From UMGS1474 sp050946775 (lineage in GTDB: Bacteria > Bacillota > Clostridia > Oscillospirales > Acutalibacteraceae), in assembly GCA_050946775.1 (NCBI GenBank), contig JBMNVL010000061.1:1-11464 (forward strand): DNA of 11,464 nt, read 5' to 3'. Below the pieces are notes generated by a model. The model did no database searches and was not told where the DNA came from. It saw nothing but the letters and a program-made list of their open reading frames with translations. Numbering within the stretch: the first letter of the stretch is position 1; every line of letters begins with the position of its first letter. A program made the translations under genes and the position numbers. This document shows positions 1-4,963 of the stretch, piece after piece.

Positions 1-112
1 CAGCGACGGCCGAGACTGGGGGATAACGCCGCTTATGCGGCGTGTCGCCCTTTGGGCGACTATCCCTCCGACCTCGCTGACGCTCGGCCACCTCCCGTTA
101 GGCAAGGGAGGC
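1..112. repeat. Family I hairpin/MITE-like element, right part (cut by window start)
   Basis: Nearly identical over about 100 bp to the element at 3301-3451. It contains internal hairpins (CGCCGC/GCGGCG, and GTCGCCC-TTT-GGGCGAC around 44-60) and ends in the family's right terminal stem, CCACCTCCC...GGGAGGC, at 112. The left terminus lies outside the window. Non-coding; the open reading frame through it is a by-product of the GC-rich repeat. Confidence 0.75.
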
Positions 113-120
113 GTGACGCA

Positions 121-152
121 CCCCGCGCATTGGCACAAACCGTTTGCGGGCG
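121..152 (+). repeat. 32-bp linker module, copy 1
   Basis: First of six copies of a 32-bp module (others at 842, 3459, 3637, 3946 and 11362). It starts 8 nt after a family I right end and ends 2 nt before a heptamer array. CCCGC (122-126) can pair with GCGGG (146-150), leaving a loop that contains the recurrent ATTGGCACAAAC. Function unknown. Confidence 0.7.
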
Positions 153-154
153 GG

Positions 155-189
155 TCTACCGTCTACCATCTAATATCTACCATCTAAAA
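155..189 (+). repeat. Heptamer tandem array, 5 units, upstream of the 203 gene
   Basis: Five contiguous 7-bp units: TCTACCG, TCTACCA, TCTAATA, TCTACCA, TCTAAAA. The last unit runs into the AAAGGGG ribosome binding site. Only 13 nt separate the array from the start codon at 203. The same arrangement is found before gyrB and the 4032 gene. Confidence 0.85.
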
Positions 190-202
190 AGGGGTCCTTT
201 TT

Positions 203-496
203 ATGGCCGACAAAACCTACGAGGAAAAACGGGAGGAGATCGTCCGGCAGGGCAACCGTCAATGGCGCAAGGCGTTTTTGCTGATGCTGGGCGGGATTTT
301 GCTGATCGCCGGCGCGTTCGCCGTCGGGGTGATCCTCAAGGCCGAATGGGTGGGCTTTTTCGCCGCCGGCGCGCTGATTTTGGTGGGCTTCGTCGCCCGT
401 ATCGGCGGCGAGGCGATGAAAAACGCCCGCCAGTTCCAGCACCATCAGCTGGAGCTGCTCGACGAGAGCGCGCCCTCCGGCCGGTTTAAGATTTAA
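203..496 (+). CDS. Small two-helix membrane protein of unknown function
   Basis: A 97-residue protein that I do not recognise as a named family. It has a charged N-terminus (residues 1-22, KTYEEKREE), then two hydrophobic helices at roughly 23-45 and 49-68 with a very short turn between them, and a short polar C-terminal tail. The positive residues near the ends (Arg/Lys at 15-23 and 66-76) suggest both termini face the cytoplasm; this topology is inferred. The ATG at 203 is preceded by AAAGGGG (188-194) with an 8-nt spacer, which supports this start. remB begins 4 nt after its stop, so the two are almost certainly co-transcribed. In Bacillus-type order recF precedes remB, so this gene occupies an unusual place, though recF could lie just outside the window. 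Hypothetical; that it is a real gene is fairly secure from the RBS, the tight coupling and the clear membrane pattern. Confidence 0.8.
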   Translation: MADKTYEEKREEIVRQGNRQWRKAFLLMLGGILLIAGAFAVGVILKAEWVGFFAAGALILVGFVARIGGEAMKNARQFQHHQLELLDESAPSGRFKI

Positions 497-500
497 CGCC

Positions 501-761
501 ATGTTTTTGCATTTGGGCGGCGACACCGTGGTGCCCTTGCGGGAGGTCGTCGGGATCTTTGATATGGATTTCACCACCGTCAGCCGGGCGACCCGCGCCT
601 TTTTGGCCGACGCCGAAAAGGGCGGCCGGGTGGTCAACGTAACGGACGAATTGCCCCGTTCGTTCGTGGTCTGCGCCGACCGGCAGGGCAACGAGACGGT
701 GTATATCTGCCAATTGGCGCCCGCCACCCTGCGCAAAAGGGCAAAATCCGGCGGCGGATAA
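501..761 (+). CDS. remB: RemB-like DUF370 regulator (YaaB family)
   Basis: An 86-residue protein of the DUF370/RemA-RemB family. The N-terminus MFLHLGGDTVV...VVGIFD closely resembles Bacillus subtilis YaaB (RemB), which has MYIHLGDDFVV...IVGIFD. The C-terminal ATLRKRA also matches the family's conserved end, and the length is close to the usual 80-90. RemA and RemB are known in B. subtilis as regulators needed for extracellular matrix gene expression, and RemA is a DNA-binding protein; the role in this organism is inferred. Position supports the call: yaaB lies next to gyrB in Firmicutes origin regions, and gyrB follows here after 194 nt. No good Shine-Dalgarno precedes the ATG. It lies 4 nt after the upstream stop codon, so translation is probably coupled to the 203 gene. 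Confidence 0.9.
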   Translation: MFLHLGGDTVVPLREVVGIFDMDFTTVSRATRAFLADAEKGGRVVNVTDELPRSFVVCADRQGNETVYICQLAPATLRKRAKSGGG

Positions 762-790
762 GGGGCGTCGGATCCATACACCCCATCCGT

Positions 791-835
791 ATTGCCGCTG
801 GCGCGGCAATCCACCGCCCTTTACACAAGGGAGGC
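791..835. repeat. Family I element, right-end remnant
   Basis: An 8-bp hairpin ATTGCCGC-TGGC-GCGGCAAT (791-810) followed by the family I right terminal stem, CCACCGCCC...GGGAGGC (811-835). Its core is TTTACACAAG, the same sub-type as the ends of the complete element at 9308-9430. No matching left end is present, so this is a truncated copy. It lies between the remB stop (761) and the gyrB leader. Confidence 0.6.
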
Positions 836-841
836 ATCGCA

Positions 842-873
842 CCCCGCCGATTGGCACAAACTCCCGGCGGGCG
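842..873 (+). repeat. 32-bp linker module, copy 2 (gyrB leader)
   Basis: The copy with the longest stem: CCCGCCG (843-849) pairs perfectly with CGGCGGG (865-871) around a 15-nt loop containing ATTGGCACAAACTC. It lies 6 nt after a family I right end and 2 nt before the gyrB heptamer array. Confidence 0.75.
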
Positions 874-875
874 CG

Positions 876-938
876 TCTAACATCTACCGTCTAACATCTA
901 CCGTCTAACATCTACCGTCTAACATCTATCATCTAATA
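876..938 (+). repeat. Heptamer tandem array, 9 units, upstream of gyrB
   Basis: Nine contiguous 7-bp units (63 bp). TCTAACA and TCTACCG alternate for six units, giving a 14-bp higher-order repeat, followed by TCTAACA, TCTATCA and TCTAATA. The array ends 4 nt before the GGAGG of gyrB. It contains almost no internal base-pairing potential. TATCAT (928-933) and TAATAC (934-939) could serve as -10 hexamers, but no matching -35 is visible. Confidence 0.9.
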
Positions 939-942
939 CACC

Positions 943-947
943 GGAGG
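943..947 (+). promoter_or_regulatory. Ribosome binding site of gyrB
   Basis: GGAGG, 8 nt before the ATG at 956. It fixes the long N-terminal start of GyrB over the internal ATG codons at 989 and 1019, neither of which has an equally good site. Confidence 0.8.
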
Positions 948-955
948 TATCGACT

Positions 956-2968
956 ATGACCGAAAACGAACAGGCCCTGCAGCGGGTGATGGAAAACGCC
1001 GAGCAGCGCGCCAGGGAAATGGAGCTCGAGCGGCAGGAGGAGGAAGCCCTGACCCGGGCCGACGCCACGCCCTACGACGAAAGCCAGATCCAGGTGCTGG
1101 AAGGACTCGAGGCGGTGCGCAAGCGCCCGGGTATGTACATCGGCTCGACCGGATCCCGCGGACTGCACCATCTGGTGTACGAGATCGTCGACAACTCCAT
1201 CGACGAGGCGCTGGCGGGATACTGCACCCACATCGACGTGGAGATCCTGCCCGGCGACGTCATCTGCGTGCGGGACAACGGCCGCGGCATCCCGGTGGGC
1301 ATCCATGAGAAAATGGGCATTCCCACCGTCACGGTGGTGCTCACCGTGCTCCACGCCGGCGGCAAATTCGGCGGCAGCGGCTACAAGGTGTCGGGCGGTC
1401 TGCACGGCGTGGGTTCGTCGGTGGTCAACGCGCTGTCGGAATGGATGGAGGTCGAGGTTTCCCGCGAGGGCAAGGTCTACCACCAGCGGTTCGAGCGGGG
1501 CAACGCCGTGGACGAGCTGCGGGTGATCGGCGAGAGCGAACACGACGGCACCACCATCCGCTTCAAGGCCGACGGGGAGATCTTCGAGACCACCGAATAC
1601 GAGTTTGAGGTGCTGCAAAAACGGCTGCGGGAACAGGCCTTCCTCAACGCCGGGCTGTGCATCCGGCTGCACGACTGGCGGGACGACGACAAGCGGGTGG
1701 ATGAGGAATACTGCTACGAGGGCGGCATTTCCTCTTTCGTGGAGTTTATGAACAAGACCCGCGGATACCAGGCGCTGCATCCCGACGTGATCCACATCGC
1801 CACCCACGACGGCGATTCCATCGCCGAGGTGGCGCTGCAATACAACGACAGCTACAACGAAAACATCATCTCCTTCGCCAACAACATCCACACGGTGGAC
1901 GGCGGTACCCACGAGATGTCCTTCCGCAACGGCATCACCCGGATTTTCAACAACTACGCCCGTGCCCACGGGATGCTCAAGGACAACGACGCCAATCTCA
2001 AGGGCGACGACGTGCGGGAAGGGTTGACCGCCGTGGTCAGCGTCAAGCTCAAGGACGCCCAGTTCGAGGGCCAGACCAAGGCCAAACTCGGCAACACCGC
2101 CATGGGCACGCTGGTAACGGCGCTGCTCAACGAAAAGCTGGCGCCCTATCTCGAGGAAAACCCGGCGGTCGCCAAGGGGATCCTTGAAAAATCCATCAAC
2201 GCCGCCCGGGTGCGGGAAGCGGCGCAAAAGGCGCGGGAAGCGGCGCGCAGCAAAAAGGGGCTGGGCTCCACCCGGATGCCCGAAAAGCTGGCCGACTGCA
2301 TCTGGAACGACGCTCAGCGCACCGAGCTGTACATCGTCGAGGGTGACTCGGCCGGCGGCTCGGCCATCCAGGGCCGCGACCGCAATTACCAGGCGATCCT
2401 GCCGCTGTGGGGCAAGATGCTCAACGTCGAAAAAGCCCGCATCGACAAGGTCTACGGCAACGAAAAGCTGATCCCGGTGGTGGTGGCGCTGGGCTGCGGT
2501 ATCGGCGACGATTTCGATATCACCAAGCTGCGCTACAACAAGGTGATCATCATGGCCGATGCCGACGTCGACGGCTCGCATATCTGCACCCTGCTGCTGA
2601 CCTTCTTCTTCCGGTATATGCGCCCGCTGATCGACGAGGGCCACGTCTACATCGCCCAGCCGCCGCTGTTCAAGGTGAGCAAGGGCAAACAGCACCGCTA
2701 CGCCTTTTCCGACGCCGAGCGGGACCAGGAGATCGCCGATCTGGGCGGCAACTGCGACGTCCAGCGGTACAAAGGTCTCGGTGAAATGGATCCCGATCAG
2801 CTGTGGGAAACCACCATGGACCCGGCCTTCCGCACCATTCTCAAGGTGGAGATGGAGGACGCCGCCGCGGCCGACGAGGTCTTCACCATCCTGATGGGCG
2901 ACAAGGTCGAGCCTCGCCGGGAATTCATCGAGAAAAACGCCCAGTACGTGTCCAATCTGGATATTTAA
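956..2968 (+). CDS. gyrB: DNA gyrase subunit B (EC 5.6.2.2)
   Basis: A 670-residue ATPase subunit of DNA gyrase, which with GyrA introduces negative supercoils. The GHKL ATPase domain has YEIVDNSIDEALAG (catalytic Glu76, Mg-binding Asn80), DNGRGIP (Asp107) and the lid GGLHGVG (148-153). The transducer has QTK at 373-375, with Lys375 in the ATP-contacting position. The TOPRIM domain has EGDSAGG (Glu462) and DADVDGSH (Asp535, Asp537), the metal ligands. The C-terminal tail has QRYKGLGEM and ends in NLDI. It is of Gram-positive length, without the ~170-residue insertion of the E. coli enzyme. Oddities: about 37 charged, helix-prone residues precede the conserved SQIQVLEGLEAVRKRPGMYIG block, where B. 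subtilis has about ten. Trp485 stands in LPLWGK and Ile471 in GGSAIQG, where E. coli has Lys. The expected gyrA neighbour is 3.4 kb downstream. Confidence 0.98.
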   Translation: MTENEQALQRVMENAEQRAREMELERQEEEALTRADATPYDESQIQVLEGLEAVRKRPGMYIGSTGSRGLHHLVYEIVDNSIDEALAGYCTHIDVEILPGDVICVRDNGRGIPVGIHEKMGIPTVTVVLTVLHAGGKFGGSGYKVSGGLHGVGSSVVNALSEWMEVEVSREGKVYHQRFERGNAVDELRVIGESEHDGTTIRFKADGEIFETTEYEFEVLQKRLREQAFLNAGLCIRLHDWRDDDKRVDEEYCYEGGISSFVEFMNKTRGYQALHPDVIHIATHDGDSIAEVALQYNDSYNENIISFANNIHTVDGGTHEMSFRNGITRIFNNYARAHGMLKDNDANLKGDDVREGLTAVVSVKLKDAQFEGQTKAKLGNTAMGTLVTALLNEKLAPYLEENPAVAKGILEKSINAARVREAAQKAREAARSKKGLGSTRMPEKLADCIWNDAQRTELYIVEGDSAGGSAIQGRDRNYQAILPLWGKMLNVEKARIDKVYGNEKLIPVVVALGCGIGDDFDITKLRYNKVIIMADADVDGSHICTLLLTFFFRYMRPLIDEGHVYIAQPPLFKVSKGKQHRYAFSDAERDQEIADLGGNCDVQRYKGLGEMDPDQLWETTMDPAFRTILKVEMEDAAAADEVFTILMGDKVEPRREFIEKNAQYVSNLDI

Positions 2969-2993
2969 GCCGCCGGTTGGCGCCGTGGCGTAG

Positions 2994-3012
2994 GGGCGGA
3001 TACCATCCGCCC
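2994..3012. repeat. Family III GTAGGGGCGG hairpin, copy 1
   Basis: GGGCGGAT-ACC-ATCCGCCC, an 8-bp perfect stem with a 3-nt loop, 25 nt after the gyrB stop and preceded by GTAG. No T-tract follows, so it is not a typical intrinsic terminator, although it could protect or end the gyrB transcript. Followed at 3014-3035 by a 22-bp module starting CCAAATTGTG that recurs at 4832-4853 with one mismatch. Confidence 0.8.
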
Positions 3013-3045
3013 GCCAAATTGTGCAAACTTGCGGCAACACCGTAG

Positions 3046-3064
3046 GGGCGGATACCATCCGCCC
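3046..3064. repeat. Family III hairpin, copy 2
   Basis: The same 19-nt hairpin as at 2994, repeated 52 bp downstream together with its GTAG flank. It stands immediately before a family II element. Confidence 0.8.
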
Positions 3065-3082
3065 GCGGGCTGACGCAGGAAA

Positions 3083-3274
3083 AAGATCCTTCGCTTCGCT
3101 CAGGATGACACCGCAGCAAAAAGGAGGGTCATCCCGGGCAACATTTTCGACCGCGCCCGGTGGGCGATACAGGGAGAAAATGGTGGGCGCCGCGGTCGGC
3201 GACCGGTGAGCGCGATAGCGCCACACCGGAGCCGGGCACCGCAAGAGGGCCACGCGGCAGCGACGAAGGATCTT
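3083..3274 (+). mobile_element. Family II MITE-like element, copy 1
   Basis: A 192-bp element bounded by inverted termini AAGATCCTTCG (3083) and CGAAGGATCTT (ending 3274). It matches the reverse complement of 4628-4824 closely, with a long, nearly identical core from GGGCAACATTTTCGACC through the GGTGAGCGCG region. A short hairpin (ATCCT...AGGAT) lies inside the left end. It has no coding capacity of its own. It is probably a non-autonomous, transposase-dependent repeat, but no transposase is in the window to confirm this. Confidence 0.7.
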
Positions 3275-3300
3275 ATCTCGCAAACCGGCGGGAACCGCAA

Positions 3301-3451
3301 GGCCCCCTTGCCTAAAGGGGGCTGGATCGACGGACGCGAAGACGGCCGTCGAGACTGGGGGATAACGCCGCTTGTGCGGCGTGTCGCCCGTTGGGCGACT
3401 ATCCCTCCGACCTCGCTGACGCTCGGCCACCTCCCTTTAGACAAGGGAGGC
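3301..3451 (+). mobile_element. Family I MITE-like element, complete copy
   Basis: A 151-bp element. The left end GGCCCCCTTGCCTAAAGG (itself a hairpin) is the inverted counterpart of the right end CCTTTAGACAAGGGAGGC. The interior carries further hairpins (CGCCGC/GCGGCG, GTCGCCC/GGGCGAC) and an outer pair GGGGGATA...TATCCCTCC. Near-identical to the partial copy at 1-112. Confidence 0.75.
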
Positions 3452-3458
3452 TAACGCG

Positions 3459-3490
3459 CCCCGCGAATTTCCCCAAACTCCCGGCGGGCA
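3459..3490 (+). repeat. 32-bp linker module, copy 3
   Basis: Variant with AATTTCCCC in place of CATTGGCA in the loop. CCCGC (3460-3464) can pair with GCGGG (3484-3488). Here it joins two family I elements instead of leading into a heptamer array. Confidence 0.65.
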
Positions 3491-3495
3491 AACAT

Positions 3496-3628
3496 GGCCC
3501 CCTCTGACGAGGGGGCTGGCACGGCGCCAGCCGTGACTGAGGGAGAGATAACGCGACTGGCGGTAATCCCTCTCTCCCTCCGTCTTTCGCCTGACGGCGA
3601 AATCCACCTCCCTTTAGGCAAGGGAGGC
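3496..3628 (+). mobile_element. Family I MITE-like element with mismatched ends (copy A)
   Basis: A 133-bp element. Its left stem is the TCTGACGA sub-type (GGCCCCCTCTGACGAGGGGG), but its right stem is the TTTAGGCAAG sub-type (CCTCCCTTTAGGCAAGGGAGG). The two ends therefore do not form a matched inverted repeat in their cores, unlike copy B. This suggests recombination between sub-families. Confidence 0.7.
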
Positions 3629-3636
3629 GAGACGCG

Positions 3637-3668
3637 CGCCGCGCATTGGCACAAACTCCCGGCGGGCA
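3637..3668 (+). repeat. 32-bp linker module, copy 4
   Basis: Carries ATTGGCACAAACTCCCGG. CGCCG (3637-3641) can pair with CGGCG (3660-3664). It lies between the two tandem family I copies. Confidence 0.65.
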
Positions 3669-3673
3669 AACAT

Positions 3674-3805
3674 GGCCCCCTCTGACGAGGGGGCTGGCAC
3701 GGCGCCAGCCGTGACTGAGGGAGAGATAATGCGACTGGCGGTAATCCCTCTCTCCCTCCGTCTTTCGCCTGACGGCGAAATCCACCTCCCTCGTCAGAGG
3801 GAGGC
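3674..3805 (+). mobile_element. Family I MITE-like element with matched ends (copy B)
   Basis: A 132-bp element whose left stem (core TCTGACGA) and right stem (core TCGTCAGA) are proper inverted partners. The interior is identical to copy A except for one base. Confidence 0.75.
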
Positions 3806-3831
3806 TAACGTGCCCCGCCGGACAACGTACA

Positions 3832-3863
3832 AAGATCCTTCGCCGCAAGCGGCTCAGGATGAC
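3832..3863. repeat. Family II element, terminal fragment
   Basis: AAGATCCTTCGCC...GGCTCAGGATGAC matches the left terminus of the family II element at 3083 (AAGATCCTTCGCTTCGCTC) and carries the same ATCCT/AGGAT hairpin. The rest of that element is missing. Confidence 0.6.
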
Positions 3864-3889
3864 ACCGCAGCGCCAGCTTTTTGCTCGCT

Positions 3890-3937
3890 GCATCCGCCAC
3901 TGGCGGCGCTCGCAAACGCTACCCGTCAGAGGGAGGC
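3890..3937. repeat. Family I element, right-end remnant
   Basis: A short inverted segment, CCGCCACTGGCGG, is followed by CCCGTCAGAGGGAGGC, the TCGTCAGA-type right stem without its 5' arm. The left boundary is uncertain. It precedes linker copy 5 exactly as the other right ends precede theirs. Confidence 0.5.
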
Positions 3938-3945
3938 GAGACGCG

Positions 3946-3977
3946 CGCCGCGCATTGGCACAAACTCCCGGCGGGCG
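3946..3977 (+). repeat. 32-bp linker module, copy 5 (leader of the 4032 gene)
   Basis: Carries ATTGGCACAAACTCCCGG with a CGCCG (3946-3950) / CGGCG (3969-3973) pairing. It leads into a heptamer array after 2 nt, as at 121 and 842. Confidence 0.7.
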
Positions 3978-3979
3978 TG

Positions 3980-4021
3980 TCTACCGTCTACCGTCTACCA
4001 TCTACCGTCTACTATCTGACA
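3980..4021 (+). repeat. Heptamer tandem array, 6 units, upstream of the YcxB-like gene
   Basis: Six contiguous units: TCTACCG twice, TCTACCA, TCTACCG, TCTACTA, TCTGACA. The last unit overlaps the first base of the AGGAG ribosome binding site (4021-4025). The start codon at 4032 is 10 nt beyond the array. Confidence 0.85.
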
Positions 4022-4031
4022 GGAGATCATC

Positions 4032-4538
4032 ATGGACGAAACCTTCGGCGAAAAGCGGTTTGAAGCCGCCTATCAACTGAATAAGGACGAGCTGTCCCGG
4101 GTGTTCGACAAAGCGTACGCCCGCCACGCCTCCAAAGCCCGCCTGATCGTGCAGACGGTGCTGATGGCGGCGGTGGCGGTGATCTCGCTGATCGATTATA
4201 TCACCGTTCAGCCCCGGCGGACGATGTCGCTGGTGATCGCCGTTGCCGCGGCGGTCGTCGGGGTGGCGCAATGGGTGATCATGCCCTTGTTTCGCCGCTC
4301 GTCGGTCAAGCAGCAGCTGGCCGAAAACGAAACGATCCACCTGGCGATCTACGAAAACGGGATCGGCTTCGGCGAAGGCGCGCGGCAGATGATCTTCGAT
4401 TACGAAAACTGCCGGCTGATCGCCCTCGACGGGATGCTGATCGTGCGGATCCATCAGGAATATATCGGCGTCCCCGACCGGGTGATCGGCGACGATCGCC
4501 GCCTGCTTTTGAGCGAAAAGATCCCGCCGGTGCAATGA
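4032..4538 (+). CDS. YcxB-like membrane protein
   Basis: A 168-residue protein with the architecture of the YcxB-like family. A soluble N-terminus (1-36) includes LNKDELSRVFDKAY. Two membrane helices lie at about 37-56 and 64-87. A C-terminal beta-rich cytoplasmic domain (about 98-168) has the family pattern: LAIYENGIGFGEG (a strand, then gly-rich turn), IFDYENCRLIALDGMLIVRI, and a final VIGDDRRLLL. The assignment rests on architecture and pattern and would need a profile search. The molecular function of the family is not established. The start has a good AGGAG with a 6-nt spacer. It lies alone between two repeat clusters (about 1 kb upstream, 0.44 kb downstream) that include inverted family II copies. 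The next gene encodes a larger protein with the same fold pattern twice, so the two may be related by duplication. Confidence 0.8.
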   Translation: MDETFGEKRFEAAYQLNKDELSRVFDKAYARHASKARLIVQTVLMAAVAVISLIDYITVQPRRTMSLVIAVAAAVVGVAQWVIMPLFRRSSVKQQLAENETIHLAIYENGIGFGEGARQMIFDYENCRLIALDGMLIVRIHQEYIGVPDRVIGDDRRLLLSEKIPPVQ

Positions 4539-4555
4539 CCGGCGACGGGCGCAAG

Positions 4556-4584
4556 GCTTCCCCTTGCCCTAAAGGGGGCTGTCA
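4556..4584. repeat. Family I element, left-end remnant
   Basis: GGCTTCCCCTTGCCCTAAAG followed by GGGGCTGTCAC is a degenerate left terminal stem of family I (compare 3301). The rest of the element is absent and a family III palindrome follows directly. Confidence 0.55.
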
Positions 4585-4617
4585 CCCGTAGGGGCGGATA
4601 TCATCCGCCCCTACGGG
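4585..4617. repeat. Family III hairpin, long perfect palindrome
   Basis: The best copy of the GTAGGGGCGG hairpin: a 15-bp perfect stem, CCCGTAGGGGCGGAT (4585-4599) against 4603-4617, with an ATC loop. It lies 46 nt after the stop of the YcxB-like gene and could end or stabilise that transcript, although no T-tract follows. Confidence 0.8.
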
Positions 4618-4627
4618 ATGACGATGA

Positions 4628-4824
4628 AAGATTCTTCGGGCTACCGCGTGGCCCTCTTGCGGTGCCCGGCTGAGGTGTGGCGCATACGCGCTCACCGATC
4701 GCCGACCGCGGCGCCCACCATTTTCTCCCTGTATCGCCCACCGGGCGCGGTCGAAAATGTTGCCCAGAATGACCATCCTTTTTACGGCGTTGTCATCCTG
4801 AGGAGCATAGCGACGAAGGATCTT
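4628..4824 (-). mobile_element. Family II MITE-like element, copy 2 (inverted)
   Basis: A 197-bp element in opposite orientation to 3083-3274. Its left end AAGATTCTTCGGG is a worn version of the terminus; the right end AGCGACGAAGGATCTT is intact. The open frames across it on either strand follow the repeat and are not genes. Confidence 0.7.
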
Positions 4825-4831
4825 TACCCTG

Positions 4832-4882
4832 CCAAATTGTACAAACTTGCGGCGACCCTGTAGGGGAGGGGTTTCCCCTCCC
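4832..4882. repeat. 22-bp companion module plus family III-like hairpin
   Basis: A 22-bp module starting CCAAATTGTACAAACTTG (4832-4853) repeats 3014-3035 with one mismatch. It is followed by TGTAGGGG and the hairpin GGGAGGGG-TTT-CCCCTCCC (4864-4882). At 3014 the same module is likewise followed by a GTAGGGG hairpin, so the pair behaves as a unit. From 4883 to 4963 I see no gene and no further clear repeat. Confidence 0.65.
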
Positions 4883-4963
4883 GTCGTACTAACCGACGGT
4901 GGGCAAAACTTGGCTCCCGCGGCAACGGCAACCCCCGCAAGGGATTCCCATAACGACAAAAAC

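Larger units (their letters stand above)
3474..3803 (+). repeat. 178-bp tandem duplication of MITE plus linker
   Basis: Two direct copies with a 178-bp offset (3496 corresponds to 3674). From CAAACTCCCGGCGGGC through to the right terminal stem they differ at one base (C at 3554 region, GATAACGCG against GATAATGCG). The right stem then diverges. This is recent tandem duplication or slippage. It contains the two family I copies listed separately. Confidence 0.8.

Noticed and set aside
52..489. 145-residue frame overlapping the first membrane protein
   Set aside because: It starts inside a repeat and uses another frame of the 203 gene; Arg/Pro/Gly-rich shadow composition.
876..938. CRISPR array or telomere-like repeat
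   Set aside because: The units are 7 bp, directly contiguous and without unique spacers, and no cas genes are present. A chromosome end is not plausible between remB and gyrB.
929..3430. 833-residue open frame on the - strand across gyrB
   Set aside because: An antisense shadow of a GC-rich gene with strong third-position bias. It reads as repetitive HVDVV/LQLGD-type peptide, has no family resemblance, and runs on into the repeats.
3494..4019. Two open frames starting MAPSDEGAGTAPAVTEGEI
   Set aside because: They are translations of the two tandem MITE copies, which explains their identical N-termini. No ribosome binding site and no protein-like pattern beyond the repeat.
4618..4863. 86-codon-scale frame across the family II element
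   Set aside because: The same peptide arises from the other family II copy in antisense; it is repeat-derived.
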